In this document: one piece after another, positions 13,607 to 27,274 of the stretch
Numbering within the stretch: the stretch's first letter is position 1
Layout of the letters: each line of letters starts with the position of its first letter
From: Straminergon stramineum
Taxonomy: Eukaryota; Streptophyta; Bryopsida; Hypnales; Calliergonaceae
Reading direction: 5' to 3'
NCBI GenBank assembly: GCA_963920665.1
Contig: OY987266.1
Coordinates: 8,685,001 to 8,749,000, forward strand
Length of the DNA stretch: 64,000 bases
Program-made: the position numbers and the translations under genes
The notes under the pieces: generated by a model
Told to the model about the DNA's origin: nothing
The model's database searches: none
Seen by the model: only the letters and a program-made list of their open reading frames with translations

Positions 13607-15281
13607 TAGCCATGAATTAACTTAGGTCAATTGGGTACAACTCTTTGTGGGGGAGTGTGTCATCGACGCCATAGTTTTCAGTTAGGACACTTTAGACAAC
13701 CTCACCTCGTTTGCCGCCATTTGCGCAATCCTAGTGATGCGATATACCTGTCGCGGTGGGCAACCTGAAGAGGTCCCCCACGTTATGACGGCGGGCTGCA
13801 ACCTCTGCACCATCTTAAAGAAGAAATTTGAGTATGTAGTGTCAGTGTAGCTGATATCCTGAAGGTGCTTGTGGACACCAGAGGTGTGTGCGCCAAATAC
13901 CCTGTATTTTTAGAGACTCACAACTTGGACGAGCGCCAGCGACGTACTCATCTTCGATCCAGCTGCTGTTGCCACCAACATTCTTACGTATTTTGCCAGG
14001 GGTGTTTGAAAGTGTGCCCCTTGTCTCGCATTGTTATCCCGTATGCAAACTTTGCAACAATAGACTGACACTCCATGGTTCTACTCTGTCGGTGGGTGGA
14101 TTGTGCTTCTTCTTTGCGTCTGCTCTCCGACAGGTAGCCGATGAAACCTCACCAGGAAGGGGCCTTGCTAAAGGTACTTCCAATTTCAAGCATGATGACT
14201 CTTTAGAAATAGATTATTTAGTTGTAATAATGTTACAATTTAACAAAAGTTGTTAATAACTGATCAAAGCTATGACTTTTTGTTTGTTTATAACATGCTC
14301 CAAGAAGCCCCCCAAAGCTGCCTAAACTTGTGCATAGAGGGCTTGAAGTTATTTGAATATTTTAGTTTTTCTTTGTAACAAGTTAGAGCATATGCAATGC
14401 ATACTTGGCATACAAGCCTTGTAAGGGCAAATGGCGAGCCATTATATGAGGCCCGCACAATGCCGGATTTTTCTTTGGAAAAATTGACCCTATGCAAAGC
14501 CAACAATCCAAATGTCAAATAGATTTTTCCATATTATAAAAAGAAAGAAAGAAAAGAATCTACAATGAAAGGAGACTTTTCATGGAAACAAGGGAAGGTT
14601 GAATTGATTAGCACACATACCAATGCTTGAAAAGCATTGGCAATAATGACTATTCCTACAAGGGACAACTTGTGGGCCCTTTACATTTTGCAAATTAGCC
14701 AGTCTCGGGTGGTCACATACCAAGGCCATGGAATTGGAGATCCCAATAATGGTTGCATTGGAATGCAATTTTAATTAGAAAAAATTCTAGACCTTGCAAA
14801 GTGCTAATATTGTGTTTCTTGCAAGGAGCATTGCAAATGCTCTTATAGGTTAGTGATACACTTCTTTTGATCAAATTTCAACAAGCTTGAGGTCATTTTA
14901 TATATAAAGAATAGATGTAATCATTTTTTTAGAATATAAAGTTTTGGGAGTTAATCTTCAAGAGGGAGTATGTTAGTTAAAGTTTTGTGGATTTTGCTAA
15001 CTTTTCACCTTAAAACATTTGCATCTTGCTTGATATTGGTCAATGTTAAGCTTGAAAATTTGTATGGGATTATATACTAAATTTTGGATAATTCTCTATA
15101 TAAAAATTTACAATTAAATTCAATTTCTAGTATGAAAGAAATCTCAAGGGATTTTCAAAATTGATTGTAAGCCTTGGTGCCCTTTAGGTAAAGTAAATTG
15201 AATTTTCAATGGGACTAATAAGTTTTAATCATGACATTGTATTAAAATATTTTACATTTAACTTCACATTGTACCATAGTA
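13607..15281. other. Kinesin-5 3' untranslated region followed by intergenic DNA
   Basis: Sequence to about 14170 keeps the higher GC content of a transcribed region and is probably 3' UTR. Beyond it the DNA becomes AT-rich. Short frames such as 13865-14068 and 14288-14518 resemble no known protein. No clear polyadenylation signal could be singled out. Nothing else is supported before the nested transposon that starts at 15282. Confidence 0.5.
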
Positions 15282-15806
15282 CTCCCTCCATCCTAAAATG
15301 ATCTTCCTATAGGTATGGATTTCTTGTCCCCAAAAGATCTTCATAGTGTAATATGGGAGGAAGGGTCCAAAAATGAAGTCTTGGGAATTGTACAATCTTT
15401 TAGTATAGATTGTCTTTAGAGATACTTTATTAAGCTAACTCCATCTCCCTACCAAACTAGCCCCATCTCCCTTCAAATTAGAACAGAACAAGTTGCACAA
15501 CTTGGTCTAAATCCATCCAACACCATCTAATTTTGGCATATTGAATATGGATGCAATATACAATTGCATTGATCAAGTTGTGGCCCATTAGGGTAGGAAC
15601 AAGAAAGGCAACTGATGCATGTAGAGCAAGACTTAAACCATGGTGGCTAAATCAATGGCCATTGGTGCACCCTTAGAAGGCCCCCCAAATCTCACTTTCT
15701 AGTGTCCAAAAACTACATTTTGATTACTAAATTACTAGGACAATAGGAGAGCATTTAATTGTACTTAAAGGTCAAATTTTAAAAAAAAAAAATTATCATT
15801 TCAAGC

Positions 15807-17401
15807 TTAACCCCTAAATGTATTTGACTATGTTTTCACCAAAAACACTCCCAAACTTTCATTTCTAGTACAAGTACCAAATTTTAGAAAAAATATGTTT
15901 TGGGACACATGTGACCATATGATATTGTAGTACATTGGTTTGAAAAGATGTGGTAAAAATTTCAGAAATTTTCACCGTGTAGATTGCAAGATATTAGCGT
16001 TTAAATTGACAAAAAGCTATTTTTGGGCCATGCAAAAACCAGGGCAGCTGCACTTCACCAGGTCAGATTATTATGAAAAAATGTCCAAAATGGCTGTAAC
16101 TCTTTGGATTCATTCTTGAAGTCAAGTTTTCCACATGCTTGAAAATTTTTAGATCATTTGGAATTGTATAACATATAGGAAAAAATTAGTAAGTAGAAAG
16201 AAGTAGAGAATGATTCAAAATACTAAATTGTTAACAATTTATTTATGGAATTGAAAAATCCCAATCCCAATGGTTGTAATGTTGTAATAAAAAATCTACA
16301 ACTAATATTTTTATTTTTTTTCCAAAAATCTTGAAAATTGAGTTAACCCCTAAATGCCCAAGGCCTATTTGGAGCTCCTTGAAATTTGCTCAAAATTGAA
16401 CAAAAAGTCAACATTTTCACAAGTTGTACCAATTTTTTTTTGAATTGTAATTGTACAAATTCAAACTAGACATGCTAGAGATCACATAGAAAAAGAAAAC
16501 ATAACAATATTACTTACAGATTGAAAGATTATAATGTTTGATCATGAGGGTGTAAAAACTGTGAAAATTTTTCAAATCATTTTTTGCATGTCAACTCTTA
16601 AACGTTGGTCACTAAAAAAATATGAGGTTATAGGGCCTAGCATGCACAACCTCAATCAATTTATGACTTTTCAAAATCTATTCTACAATTTTTTTAAATG
16701 AATTTTGAATGTGATTTTGCCTCCAAGATCTAGTGTATTTGAGGCTCATTTCCAAGAGCCCTCAACACTACGGGAAGTCAAGATTGCAATGGGCATCCTT
16801 TCACTAAATCGTCAATAGAAAAATCATAATCCTTTATTTTTCAGATCAACTTTTTGATCCAAATACTAGACTTCAAAAAGAATTCTCCAAAAATATAAAC
16901 TACTAATAATAGTAATTTGGTTGAGTTTTACTTAACTTCAAAGTTTTCGAAACACCAGAATCTGGTGCCTTGGGCATTTAGGGGTTAAATAAAGGTCTTC
17001 AAAGTTTATTTTATAGTGGAGATTCCATAACTACCCACAAACTACCCACAACTAAAACTCTTCATAACTTTCATCTCACAAATAAAAATGGAATGATTCA
17101 AATCTTTCCATGTATATATCAATCTAGAAAACCAATTTCAAATTTTTATTTAAAAAAAAGTGATTTTCAAAGAAGTTTTTTTTTCTACCCAAGTTGCCCA
17201 CCGAGCAATGAAAACTACATATCATACAATAACTTTTTAACCATGTCTTCAAAAGTTATGAAAATTGTTGGGCCTTAAAGCTACTCCTCGGGCACATGTT
17301 GTGGAAAAATTTGAAAGAAAAAAAATAAAATTTCCATTCATAGTGAGTTGCCCAAAATCGCTATGTTGCCGAAAAACACCATTTGGTCCTTTAGGGGTTA
17401 A
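15807..17401. mobile_element. TTAA-bounded TIR element (piggyBac-like ends), outer copy
   Basis: It begins TTAACCCCTAAATG and ends GGTCCTTTAGGGGTTAA, so the outermost 12 bp (TTAA plus CCCCTAAA) are inverted repeats. It is inserted in the Stowaway-like element close to its right end and has itself been invaded by the element at 16343-16988. No transposase is seen. The terminal match is short, so pairing of these two ends is less certain than for the inner copy. Confidence 0.5.
16343..16988. mobile_element. TTAA-bounded TIR element (piggyBac-like ends), inner copy, 646 bp
   Basis: The ends are exact inverted repeats: TTAACCCCTAAATGCCCAAG at the left and the same on the opposite strand at the right (CTTGGGCATTTAGGGGTTAA). 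TTAA is the target site duplicated by piggyBac transposases, and CCCC/GGGG next to it fits that superfamily. The interior is AT-rich without a coding frame, as in a non-autonomous MITE. Most of it is similar to about 59330-59949, the right part of the larger element that starts at 57778. Confidence 0.7.
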
Positions 17402-17448
17402 TCAAGAACATTGTGGCTAACAAGAAGATCATTTTGGGACAAAGGGAG

Positions 17449-19406
17449 TATGACAGTATTTTTACACTCATAGATTCATTTAAAGTAAAGTGTTACATTT
17501 CATGCAATGAATGGTTGAAGAAAGTGAAAAATTTGTCATGACATTGAGCAAAAAATGGTAACAAATAAGTATGTGAATCTATCAAATGAATGCTAATGCA
17601 TTTCCACATTGAATCTCTCATTTAGTGTACTTTCACTTACATTTTATTTATAAAAAAATACAAACAATCATGATACTTATGTGTCACCCGAGCCAAGCTA
17701 TTGCAATTATGACCTAATTGGGTATTTATTTGTCAATTTGTGATTGCAAAGACCAAGTTACATGTGAAATTATTAAATCACATTATTTTGTATTATTTTA
17801 AGATTTTTTTAAATAGCCTTTTAAAATCTTTTTTACTTTATATTATTCAAAAGCGTCTTATTTACATTTATAAGAAACTAAATATATAATCCACCAATAT
17901 ATAAGGCACACTTTTAAAGAAATTTGAAGAAATTTGGTAAGGTAAATATACTTAATTTTTGACACTTTCACTATGATCAATCCATCTACATTCTTGTGTA
18001 AAATGTACACTCATTGATCATGAGAGCATAGGGGAAATGTAAAACTCACTTATGATCAATATGATTTTTTAATAGTTTATTCATACCATGTTGAAAAATA
18101 TATACTAAAGAATTTGGATACCTTTAGCAATTGCCAAAATGACTCAATAGACTAGGACAATCCAATAATAAAAATCATGCTTAGATATTTATTTGTTTGA
18201 TTTGGGGTACATCAATATTCAATAACTAAAAAAAGCATACATCCTAGAGAAATTTGAAAATCACTTTCAATTTCCAACAAAACCCAACAAAAGCAAGAGA
18301 TTTCAATAATAAAAATCAGGTTGAGGTGTATCTTTGTTGATTTAAAATATACTTACAATTGACATTCTAAAGTTTACACTTTAATAATATAAAGTCCAAA
18401 ACAAACATTAAAAAAATGATCAAAATTTTATGATTTTTTATAATAATAAAAACCATGCTTACATGCTTATTTATTTGTAATAACTAAACCATATAGTATT
18501 TATATTCCAAATTGCCCCCCATCCAATTGTGCCATTTTGCATCCTAATGTAGTAAAAATTGCAAAGAGGTTGCATTATTACAACAACTTCAATATGGATT
18601 TGGAGTTGAAAGGGCCAGAATTGGAATCGAAAAGTCAAGGTTTTACAACTTCCATAAACATTACTACATAATTTCTCTACATAGCAAAAGGCCTATTCAT
18701 TGTTCCACATCTTGTAGGGACGCTTATGGATTACCATTGCAAACTCATAGTAGTTAAGAACTACACGAAGATCCCCCGAAGATACGAGAATAGTTCCTGC
18801 CTCAAAGAAACAACAACGGAGAGCTATATGTTTTTGCTTGACCACCTATAATGTGTCTTTCGAATACAACACAATGAATTATCTTGAAATGCATGTGAAA
18901 ATCTCTTTAATTTTCCATTTCACTTCGCAAAAAAATTTGTAAATCCAATCCATCTAAGAATATGTGCAACAACCAAAGGGAAAACTAATGGGTCATTCTA
19001 CCTTAGATTCATCACCCCAAAGCCAAAGCGTTGTTGCACTAACTGAAAGCTTAATTGCTGCACCTCCAATACCTGCAGCTTCGTTGCCAAGTTTTGCTTT
19101 TGCGTCTCCTTCGCAAAATCAGTCTGTTTCCAGAATCTTCTAGTGTTTCTGTTTCTTCTTCCCTTGTTCATCACGCCCCTTCGCCTCAAGTACATGCATT
19201 GCTTCTCTATTGGTTTGCTCCCGAGAGCCGTATTCACACCCTCTTTTAGCTTCAAGGGAGACCTCCGGAGGTTGAGAATTGCGTCAGTGTTGTTGTTTTG
19301 AAACCCTTTTTGATCATCTAGGGTTTGTTGTGTTAGGTTACGAAGGATTCATTTGATTGCATTAGATTTTTCCAGAATTGGCCAGAATAGGCCAGAATTT
19401 GGCAGG
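17449..19406. other. Intergenic DNA and upstream region of DDI1
   Basis: 17449-18980 is very AT-rich with no supportable gene. From about 18990 the composition becomes GC-richer, and the leader of the downstream DDI1 gene probably starts here. The frames at 18998-19255 are not a recognisable protein. No TATA box or other promoter element could be assigned with confidence. Confidence 0.45.
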
Positions 19407-22400
19407 ATGAAGGTCACGGTGCTGACTGCGGATGAGCGCATTGTCTCCCTCGATGTGGAGCCGGACGAATCGGTATGCATTGGTTTCCCCTTTCTAGGGT
19501 GTTTGTGTACTTTAGGGTATCAGCATTGTGGACAGCTTTTGAATGGCGGGGGGCATTGAAATTTAGCGGTGGTTGTTTGATTTTCTGTTGTAGAGTTAGT
19601 CGCACTCGCGGTGATTGGGAGAGTGTTCTAGTTTAGGAATCTCTTCTTGTTTGGTATTGGTTTGTGGAATATTGAAGGGGCTTAGGGTATGTGGATTTGA
19701 ATGCTTTTTATGAGTTGTGAATTTGTTTGGAGATGCAATTCTAGGTTTTGCTTTGGAGGTGTGCTTTTGTCCATTTGTGTGTAGCTTCCGTTTAGCTTTT
19801 CTGATCGATGGCTCTTGAAATTCAGGTGGAGAATCTGAAAGCGATCTTGGAGGTGGAGGTGAGTTTGATGAAGATATAAGGGTTACTATTGGAATGCTGG
19901 TTACAGAGAGTTTTATCTGCTGTTGTTATGTGCTATTTTTTCTTGCTGTTTTTTTGATGTTGACACTGGTAGCTGGATTTTTAAAACGGTGTGAGGTTTA
20001 AGGTTTAGTGTTGGGCGGGTAAACTTACTAGTAACTCAGTACATTTCACTACCATCTTCAAGTGCAGTTTCTAGAAGTGCATTTGAAACTAGATCAATCT
20101 GCACATGTGCAAGTACAGTTATATGAATTATACAAATTATATGAATCACTCGGGAAGATGGTAGTGAGAACCACCCCTTGCCCTCCCAACATTGGTTTAA
20201 TTCTCAGAACCTGTGTAGGATTAGCTAATGTGAAACACTTGGACGACTTTAATGTTTCATCATTGTTTTCAGTCTATTTAGATCGCTACGAATAAATTGA
20301 GACAACAACATACAAAGATTGATCATGGGTAGGCAAGATATGCATGAATTGCTTACATGTTGTTTATTCATGGGGAGACCCCCCTGTGATCACCTACTTC
20401 TACTCTCATAGTGCTTCTACTTTCACAGTGCTTGTGTCACTATCTAACTATCTAAAATGATTAGGTCACAACCTTCCAACAATTGTAAAGAAATGAATGA
20501 GGAGGTCTCTCCACGATTGACCTGCTTATTTGCTGTCTCCCGTAGCTCACCTCCCTATATTTGATGTCCAAAGATTACAAAAAAGTCTAACTTTACTGAA
20601 TCCCCAGTTATTCACTTGCAAGCGGTTCAGTTCTCTTTGTTTCTTGAAGTTGTTTGTGGATGGAACTGAGGATGTTACTGTTGTCTTCTTCCCAGACCCA
20701 AGTACCTCTTGCACAGCAGCAGATACTGTTCAATGGAAAAGAGATGCCAAATACGTCTCGTCTCAATACAGCTGGTGTTGGGGAAAATGATTTACTCATG
20801 CTTGTGTCTGCACGTCCTGCCTCCGGGCCTGCCTCTAGGTAAACGATTGCTTTGTTAGAATTGGGGCAAGCTTTGTTGTCACATCTCATTTTTTTGCTTA
20901 TTGAACATGAATATCAGAGCATTCTTGGCTTGAATTTAAGTTTAGTGACATTAGTCATTTGACCCCTGCGTGCCGAAATGGCCCCAAAGTGATCAGTCCT
21001 ATAACATGTAGGAAGCTTCAAGGAAGGTTATTGCATGTACCAATGGAAGAAACAACTTCAGTCCCTACATTTTTGAATGATAGGAATATGTTTGGGAAGT
21101 TACTACTAGCTTCCAAAGTGGGCTTTCAATTTTTATTATGGGCGCTTATTGGTTAACCTTCATTTACTTCAGTAGCATTTGGGGCTTTTCTTTGGCCTTA
21201 ACAGTGTCCTATGGTGTTTCCTTACTTTTTACTACATAGTCTGTGAGGGACTTATGAGGATATTGTGGTGACAGCCCTGCAAGTGCTGCACCGACGGACT
21301 TAGGTCTCAAGCCTGATGGAACCGCCATCAATCCTATTGCACTCATTAGACATTTACAGGGTGATCCGAACATTATGAGGCAACTCCAGGAGGTTTTTAC
21401 ATATCTTGAAATCCCATGCATCACTATTATTGGCCCATTTTGTCGCTGTCGTCTTCTTGTGGGTCTAATAATCTTTTGGAGCTGGGCCTTCAGAACATAT
21501 GTTGGGCCAAAGAGGCCTGCATTCTAGTAAGAACGTCTCACTAGGAGCCGGGACATTTTCATTCACTGAAACATTTGTACCAAATTCATATAATGAAGTG
21601 GTTTTATGGTGCAGAGTAACCGAGAACTTTTTCAAGCTGTATCGAGTAACAATGTGGAAATGCTGCAAAACCTTCTGCGGCAGCAACATCAGCAAAAAAT
21701 ATTGATGCAGCAGCAGCGTCAGCGTGAGATTGTGAGTTTTTGTTTCTTAGTTTGTATTTCGAGAAATTATGGTACCTCAAATGGCCAAGAGTGGCTGCTT
21801 TCACATCTATAATTGTTGAGATGGATCTTGACGGAAGGAACAAAATGTATCAATAGAAAGACAAGAACATTTCCTCGATCTTGGATGGAAAGCAGTATGT
21901 TTTGAAAGTTCAGTCATTGTTGGTTTTCAAAGTGGTTTTCATTTTAAAGATTGGGCACTTAGGGTTAACATGATTGTGGAGAGCAGGAGAAATAGCTTGG
22001 AAATGTTTGTGGTCGTGGTTGAGAAATTCTTATTGGTTCATTGACAAAATAACTCGAAGAAGTATTGCGTTCACGTTGTTGTGCACTTTTGTGATCTTCC
22101 TTTTGGTAAAGGATTAGTAATTGTATCTGTAATATCATACAGTTGAGAAGTAGGCGGTGTATGTGATGTAAACATTTTGACTGGAAAAGATTAACATGTG
22201 TTGTTAACTTCTACTCTGGTTCTGTGGAATGCAGGATTTAATGAATGCTGATCCGTTTGATGTAGAAGCGCAGAAGAAAATTGAGGAGGCCATTCAGCAG
22301 GTTTTGAAAAGGCTTTGATATTTGTTTGACTCTCTTCAGTTTGTACCAGTTAGTTTTCCTTTTTTTTCTGGGAAATTGGTGCGGCCATAACATACCCACT

Positions 22401-25400
22401 CTAAGGTTTCTCTAATTGTTTTATACAGTGGTTCTTCTACAGCATGGTCACATCTTTCCCACAAACTCAGTTGCCCATCGAGTGTAGGTTTCCGTTGGAA
22501 GCTGTGCTTGCTTGCCTTAATACTCTTTCTGTGATTGATTGTTCAGAAAAATGTGGATGAAAACTGGGAGGCTGCGCTCGAATATAACCCTGAAGCCTTT
22601 GCTCGTGTGGTATTGCATCTTTCTAAGCTGTTTGATCCTCTCTTTGTATTGGTATACTCATCCTGTGAATTTCTTTCATAACAAATGGAGTCCCAATGTT
22701 TCTAAGAACATGTTTCTGGAGCAATCATATCAATCTCCATATGGTTTTTTGAAACTTATCTGGGTAGAGCCCATCTAGATTGATTCTATGGGGGATAAGC
22801 ATCTGGTTACATGATCTGTCCCGAAGCGCCCAGCTCAAAATAGAAAGTCCGCTATACTCAATAATAGTTACCTTGACAGCGTATTTCTGTTCTTCAATAT
22901 TCGAGAGGACATAATTTCTTCTTTGTCACTCTTCATTTTATTATCTTGAAGCTCCCTTTATGATTTATTTCGAGTCCTGGATGAATGGAAGCGGCCACTT
23001 TGGGCCATCGGAACACTGAGGGGTTAGAAATCCGTGGTGTCGTAGATTGATGCTGAAATGTCTGTGAAGTTGTGGGACGTGTTTTTAACAGGCTTACCAT
23101 CTTTCAGATTATGCTCTACGTTGACATGGAAGTCAATGGCTTCCCTTTGAAGGTATGTCATTGCTGTGAAAATCTGTTTCCTTGTATCCCCATGTACATC
23201 TCTGTAATCGTTTGGTTGCCTTTGAGTATTTGCTTCCACCTCCAGAACGTTCATGAATCATGACTTCGCCGAATCTTTTGGTCGTCGCATTGGCTTTTGT
23301 GTGGCATCTAGATGAGATTATCTATTCGACAGCATGCAGCTTCTGATATGTATGAGAGCGACGGATGAATGAATCTTTGCAATGACTTTAGCGGCGTGGA
23401 GTTTCGTATGCCTTTTATTTCATTACATGTTCTCCTGTTCATTTATTTATTTAACATGTATATGGCCCAAAGGCAGAGACATTCGTTTTGAAGTCTGAAC
23501 GAATTGCTCCAGTGATCGACCTGACAAAAGGCTAGCCGCCATTCTGAAGCATGATCCTGCAATTACTGATTATTTGTGATTAAAACTGGCAGGCATTTGT
23601 GGACAGTGGCGCGCAGAGCACCATAATTTCTAAATCATGCGCCGAGAGATGTGGGTACGTATTGTGGACGTGATATTCTTTTTGAGCCGATCTCTGCTTT
23701 CGGATGAAAAACTCAAAAGCAGCCTAAAGTAGCCGCTTCCATATTTATTGGAGTTGACACATATCATTTCGGAAGCTTCCAAGGACGGGGGTCCATTCTC
23801 CGGACGTAAAGAAATCATATTCCACATGTTTGAACGATAGAAACATGTTTGAAAATTCCTTTACTCTACTATTAGCTGTCGAAGTGGACTTTTGATTTCA
23901 GTTTGGGCGCATAGAGGATCGAGTCAGAGATTCCGAAGCGCATCTGTGCGTGTCATTGCAGTTTTTATTTTTTTGAACGTTTAAGAAATTGAATAAGATC
24001 TGCTTGAGTTTCTGTAGAGATCAGTGGGTTTCGTTGAGGTTCTTGTAAGTGAACTGATTGTTTTTCACCAATGAATGGAGTCTGCAGGCTTCTCAGGTTG
24101 ATGGATAAACGGTACAGAGGTATAGCAAGGGGAGTAGGGCAATCAGAAATTGTAGGTCGGATTCACGTTGCTCCTCTCAAGGTAAATTCCAGTCCTCGTG
24201 CTTTCAACAGTTGCAGTTTTTTCTATTAATTAATCCTCTTGTTGTACAATTTTACGCGCATTTTAACACCGTCCCCTACACTGATATTAATTCGGGTAGA
24301 AATATTGAAATTCATTGCTTTTCTAATGTACCAATTCTTATGTGATATGTTTGAGTTTATTGTTCTATTGAAGTTTGATATACTGGGGGAATTGACCACT
24401 GCAGATAGGGCAGAACTTCTATCCATGTTCCTTCACAGTGCTTGATCAACCGGATCTGGAGTTCATTTTTGGTCTTGATATGCTTCGTAAACATCAGGTA
24501 AGAGGGGTTCTATAGTACGTTTTACCTTCTCTTCCTCTGCACGCTGCAGCTGGGTCCCTTCAGGTTTTTACGTGGAGGATCCGAAACGCAAAACATGCTT
24601 CTGAAACTGCCTGTAGCTAATGTCATGGCTCACATTCTGGGTGCAGTGCTCGATTGACTTACATGACAACGTCCTTCGAGTTGGTGGAGGAGAGATTTCT
24701 GTTCCATTTCTGCAAGGTCAGTTTTGTTCACTGATGGCAGTGCAATATCCCGATCAAAGTATAGTGGTCGATGATATAATCTGGATGGAAGAAAGTGATA
24801 TCTGTTTCCAGGACATTCATCATTGGCAAGTTTTTGAGTGTCAAGCTAATAGGCGTTAGATTCGTGAAGTCCTCATGGGAGTTAATGTTGTCAACGTGAT
24901 GTTAGTGTAACGCATTCATTTGTTGCTAGCTTAATTTTAGTGTGATGTTATAGACCTTGACATAAACTTGATAATATATTGGCATGAATGGCAACTATAA
25001 TTATCGAGTCTCCAATAGATTGATATTAATTTCACATTATGTAAGTTTTATTGATCTAATGTTCCATGAGTTGGACATTACTTCGTCATTTATGCTAGGG
25101 GATATTATAAGATGATCTATGTGGCAGACCCCGTACTCTTATGTCCTATTCTTGTCCTCGATACTTTGAATACTGAAACAACAGACATAACTCTTCGTGG
25201 TGGGCGCTGTTGACTGTAGAGAACCAGTTGCCGCTGCATTTGCACGACGACAAGCGATTGGAAGAGCCCTCATCTTCGGTAAGATCGAAGTGGTCCTATT
25301 CTTCGGATCTCGAGCAACATCACCGCATGTCGAGTCATATGTATTAACTGCTTGGGGTCTTTTCACTTTCTCGTTGCTATTAATGAATAATGTGAACCTG

Positions 25401-27274
25401 AAACTGATGTGTGTTGTTTCTATACAACAGGGTCCTAGTAGCTCAGTTGTGAACGTGCACCCTCAGGCTCCCATTCATGCTCCTGGAGGTCCAGGTTTGT
25501 CCTTGTTATACAGACCTTGTGCTTCCTTGTATGTTCTTATCGGGTAGTTTTTCCTGCTTCAGAGTGCCAAATGTGTGACATTGAAATGCACAGAGCTGTG
25601 GAAATTAGGACTGGTATAGCTGTGAGGTTCAATGAAACGTGCCAATCTCTTCCAAATTGGCCATTTCTTGTAGGCCGACTTATTCCTTCCCCACTCTAGA
25701 TCAACACGTGTGAACAAATTGTGTTATACTTCCTGGTCTTCTCCTATTCTTGAGGATGTGCTTTAGAAAGCTTTGCTGCAACTGCAATGGATGCGTCAAG
25801 GTCAGTTTACGCGTAATTGTGTAAGTTAGATCCGGGTTGCCAATGTGCAGAGGTATTACGTTCGTTGCTATGACGGGGCTTGTAACTCGTCTTTTGTGCA
25901 TTGTGCAGTTTCTACGCAAGAATCCCACAAGAGAGCCAGAAGCCCTCAGGTTCTACAAGCCTTTCCTTTCTTTGAACTTCTGCGTTGCTTGGGTAGCATC
26001 GATGTATCAACTCTCTCTAGACCTCAATACACCCACACACATGTTTATCATGAAGGATCCTGGTAGGAGGGAGAATGTAGATTAGGAGAATCTTACGCAA
26101 AATAAATTATGGCTTGAGAAGAATTTACATATTTTGGAAACTTTCTTTTTCTTTCCATTAGTACTTGGAACTAATTCAAAACCTTGCACAAAAATTCTGA
26201 AGCACCACTTGACCAAGCTACTTACATCGTTGAAGAATAGACAGACTTCATCATACTTGGATGTACTTCATCCTTTTGTGTTCCTCCTGTGGTATGGTCT
26301 TGAAAACATTCATAATCCACCCAACGGATTTTGGCCCTCTTAGGGGTCAATGTCACATCCTGGACACTCAAAATGCACGGCAATGTCAATTACTCACTAG
26401 CATTGAATTAGTGCTACCCAATTAATTAATTTCATTTAAAGCTCTTCAATTTCTTCCAAAGCTGATCCTTATTTTTAGCTTCATCAGTAAGTACCTTCTA
26501 AATGATTTTTTAGCTTTTTCAATTTTAGGCTCTTTTCATAGAATCCTAATGCATTTGTTGTATTCAGATTGTGCACGTATAAGGTAACTCAGCCTATGAC
26601 AGGCACAACTCTGAACATGCCTATTGCAGTCCCAAAACTTCTTCTAGAGTACATGTGTCTTGTAAAATGTACCACACAAGAAGAAGTGAGACTGCATTAG
26701 GCTTGTCCAAAGTCGTGCCTCTCATAGGCTGAGTTACCTTAGGTGTACAACCGAGTACCTCACGGCAATAATAGGCAAAGAAGTAATTGGGGTTAGAAGA
26801 GTCCTGAAGATAGTGTCAAACACATTTCACAGTTGTCAAATTCCTTTCTCTTTCATGTATGCAATTTTGCATACTATGAGGGTGAGAGTGTAGAATGCGT
26901 TCAGAATTGGGTGCATTTATTCTAACATTTGCATGGGTGTGCCATTTTTGACATACATGTTCAATTACAATCTTAAACCCTAAATCCCGTCAGATGTGCT
27001 GGGATACAATACAATTCCAAGTCTTTCATACCTTGACAACAAGTAGTCTGTTCCCTTGCTGTAGTGAGAGAATGTTAGCTAGAGAGGGTGACAGTAAGGA
27101 GGTCACGCTGTATTGAAATTTGTGGAAGTGCTTGTGTTTCAGGAAGCTGAGACCGACAACAAAGTGCAGAGGCTGATGGAGCTTGGATTTGACCGCAATA
27201 CGGTCACTCAAGCCCTCTCTCTCTTCAATGGGAATGAAGAACAGGCGGCTAGCTACTTGTTTGGAGGCTTCTAG
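19407..27274 (+). CDS. DDI1: DDI1, ubiquitin-shuttle retroviral-type aspartyl protease, 16 exons
   Basis: DDI1 is a soluble dimeric aspartyl protease that acts with the proteasome on ubiquitinated clients. Exons: 19407-19472, 19826-19858, 20696-20838, 21275-21392, 21615-21731, 22235-22300, 22547-22609, 23108-23152, 23593-23654, 24088-24181, 24405-24497, 24647-24716, 25220-25278, 25431-25494, 25909-25949, 27143-27274. All junctions are GT-AG with consistent phase, giving 421 residues (Arabidopsis DDI1 is about 414). The ubiquitin-like domain starts MKVTVLTADERIVSL (about 1-72). The retroviral-type protease (about 203-323) has the catalytic triplet DSGA at 221-224 and the flap-proximal GVGQSEIVGRIH. 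The UBA domain (379-421) includes LMELGFDRNTV. Exons 13-15 encode a poorly conserved linker; exon 13 is supported by its own conserved splice phase and by copies elsewhere in the window, while exon 15 (41 nt) is the least certain. Confidence 0.92.
26580..26741. repeat. 162-bp hairpin (foldback MITE) in the last DDI1 intron
   Basis: Two arms of about 65 nt, starting TAAGGTAACTCAGCCTATGA on each strand, are inverted copies with roughly 88 percent identity by eye. They are separated by a loop of about 33 nt around 26650. It lies in intron 15, 3' of exon 15 and before the UBA exon. It resembles a small foldback MITE. A transcribed hairpin of this size could also be a small-RNA precursor, but nothing in the sequence shows that. 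Confidence 0.65.

Larger units (their letters stand above)
15282..17448. mobile_element. Tc1/mariner (Stowaway-like) TIR element with TA target duplication, carrying nested insertions
   Basis: The left end reads CTCCCTCCATCCTAAAATG and the right end, on the opposite strand, CTCCCTTTGTCCCAAAATG; the match continues through ATCTTC, 21 of 25 positions. The dinucleotide TA stands immediately outside both ends (15280-15281 and 17449-17450), as expected for Tc1/mariner insertion. The CTCCCTCC...AAAAT motif is the well-known Stowaway-type terminus of plant MITEs. No transposase frame is present. Most of the 2.2 kb is later insertion (see 15807-17401 and 16343-16988); without it the original would be about 0.57 kb. 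Confidence 0.72.

Noticed and set aside
20062..20295. 77-codon frame in DDI1 intron 2
   Set aside because: No known domain, flanked by consensus-free splice sites, and including it would break the ubiquitin-like domain between exons 2 and 3.
24239..24445. Open frame with MYQFLCDMFEFIVLLKFDI
   Set aside because: It is intron 10 of DDI1. Similar frames at 49100-49441 (minus) reflect the copied intron, not a conserved protein.
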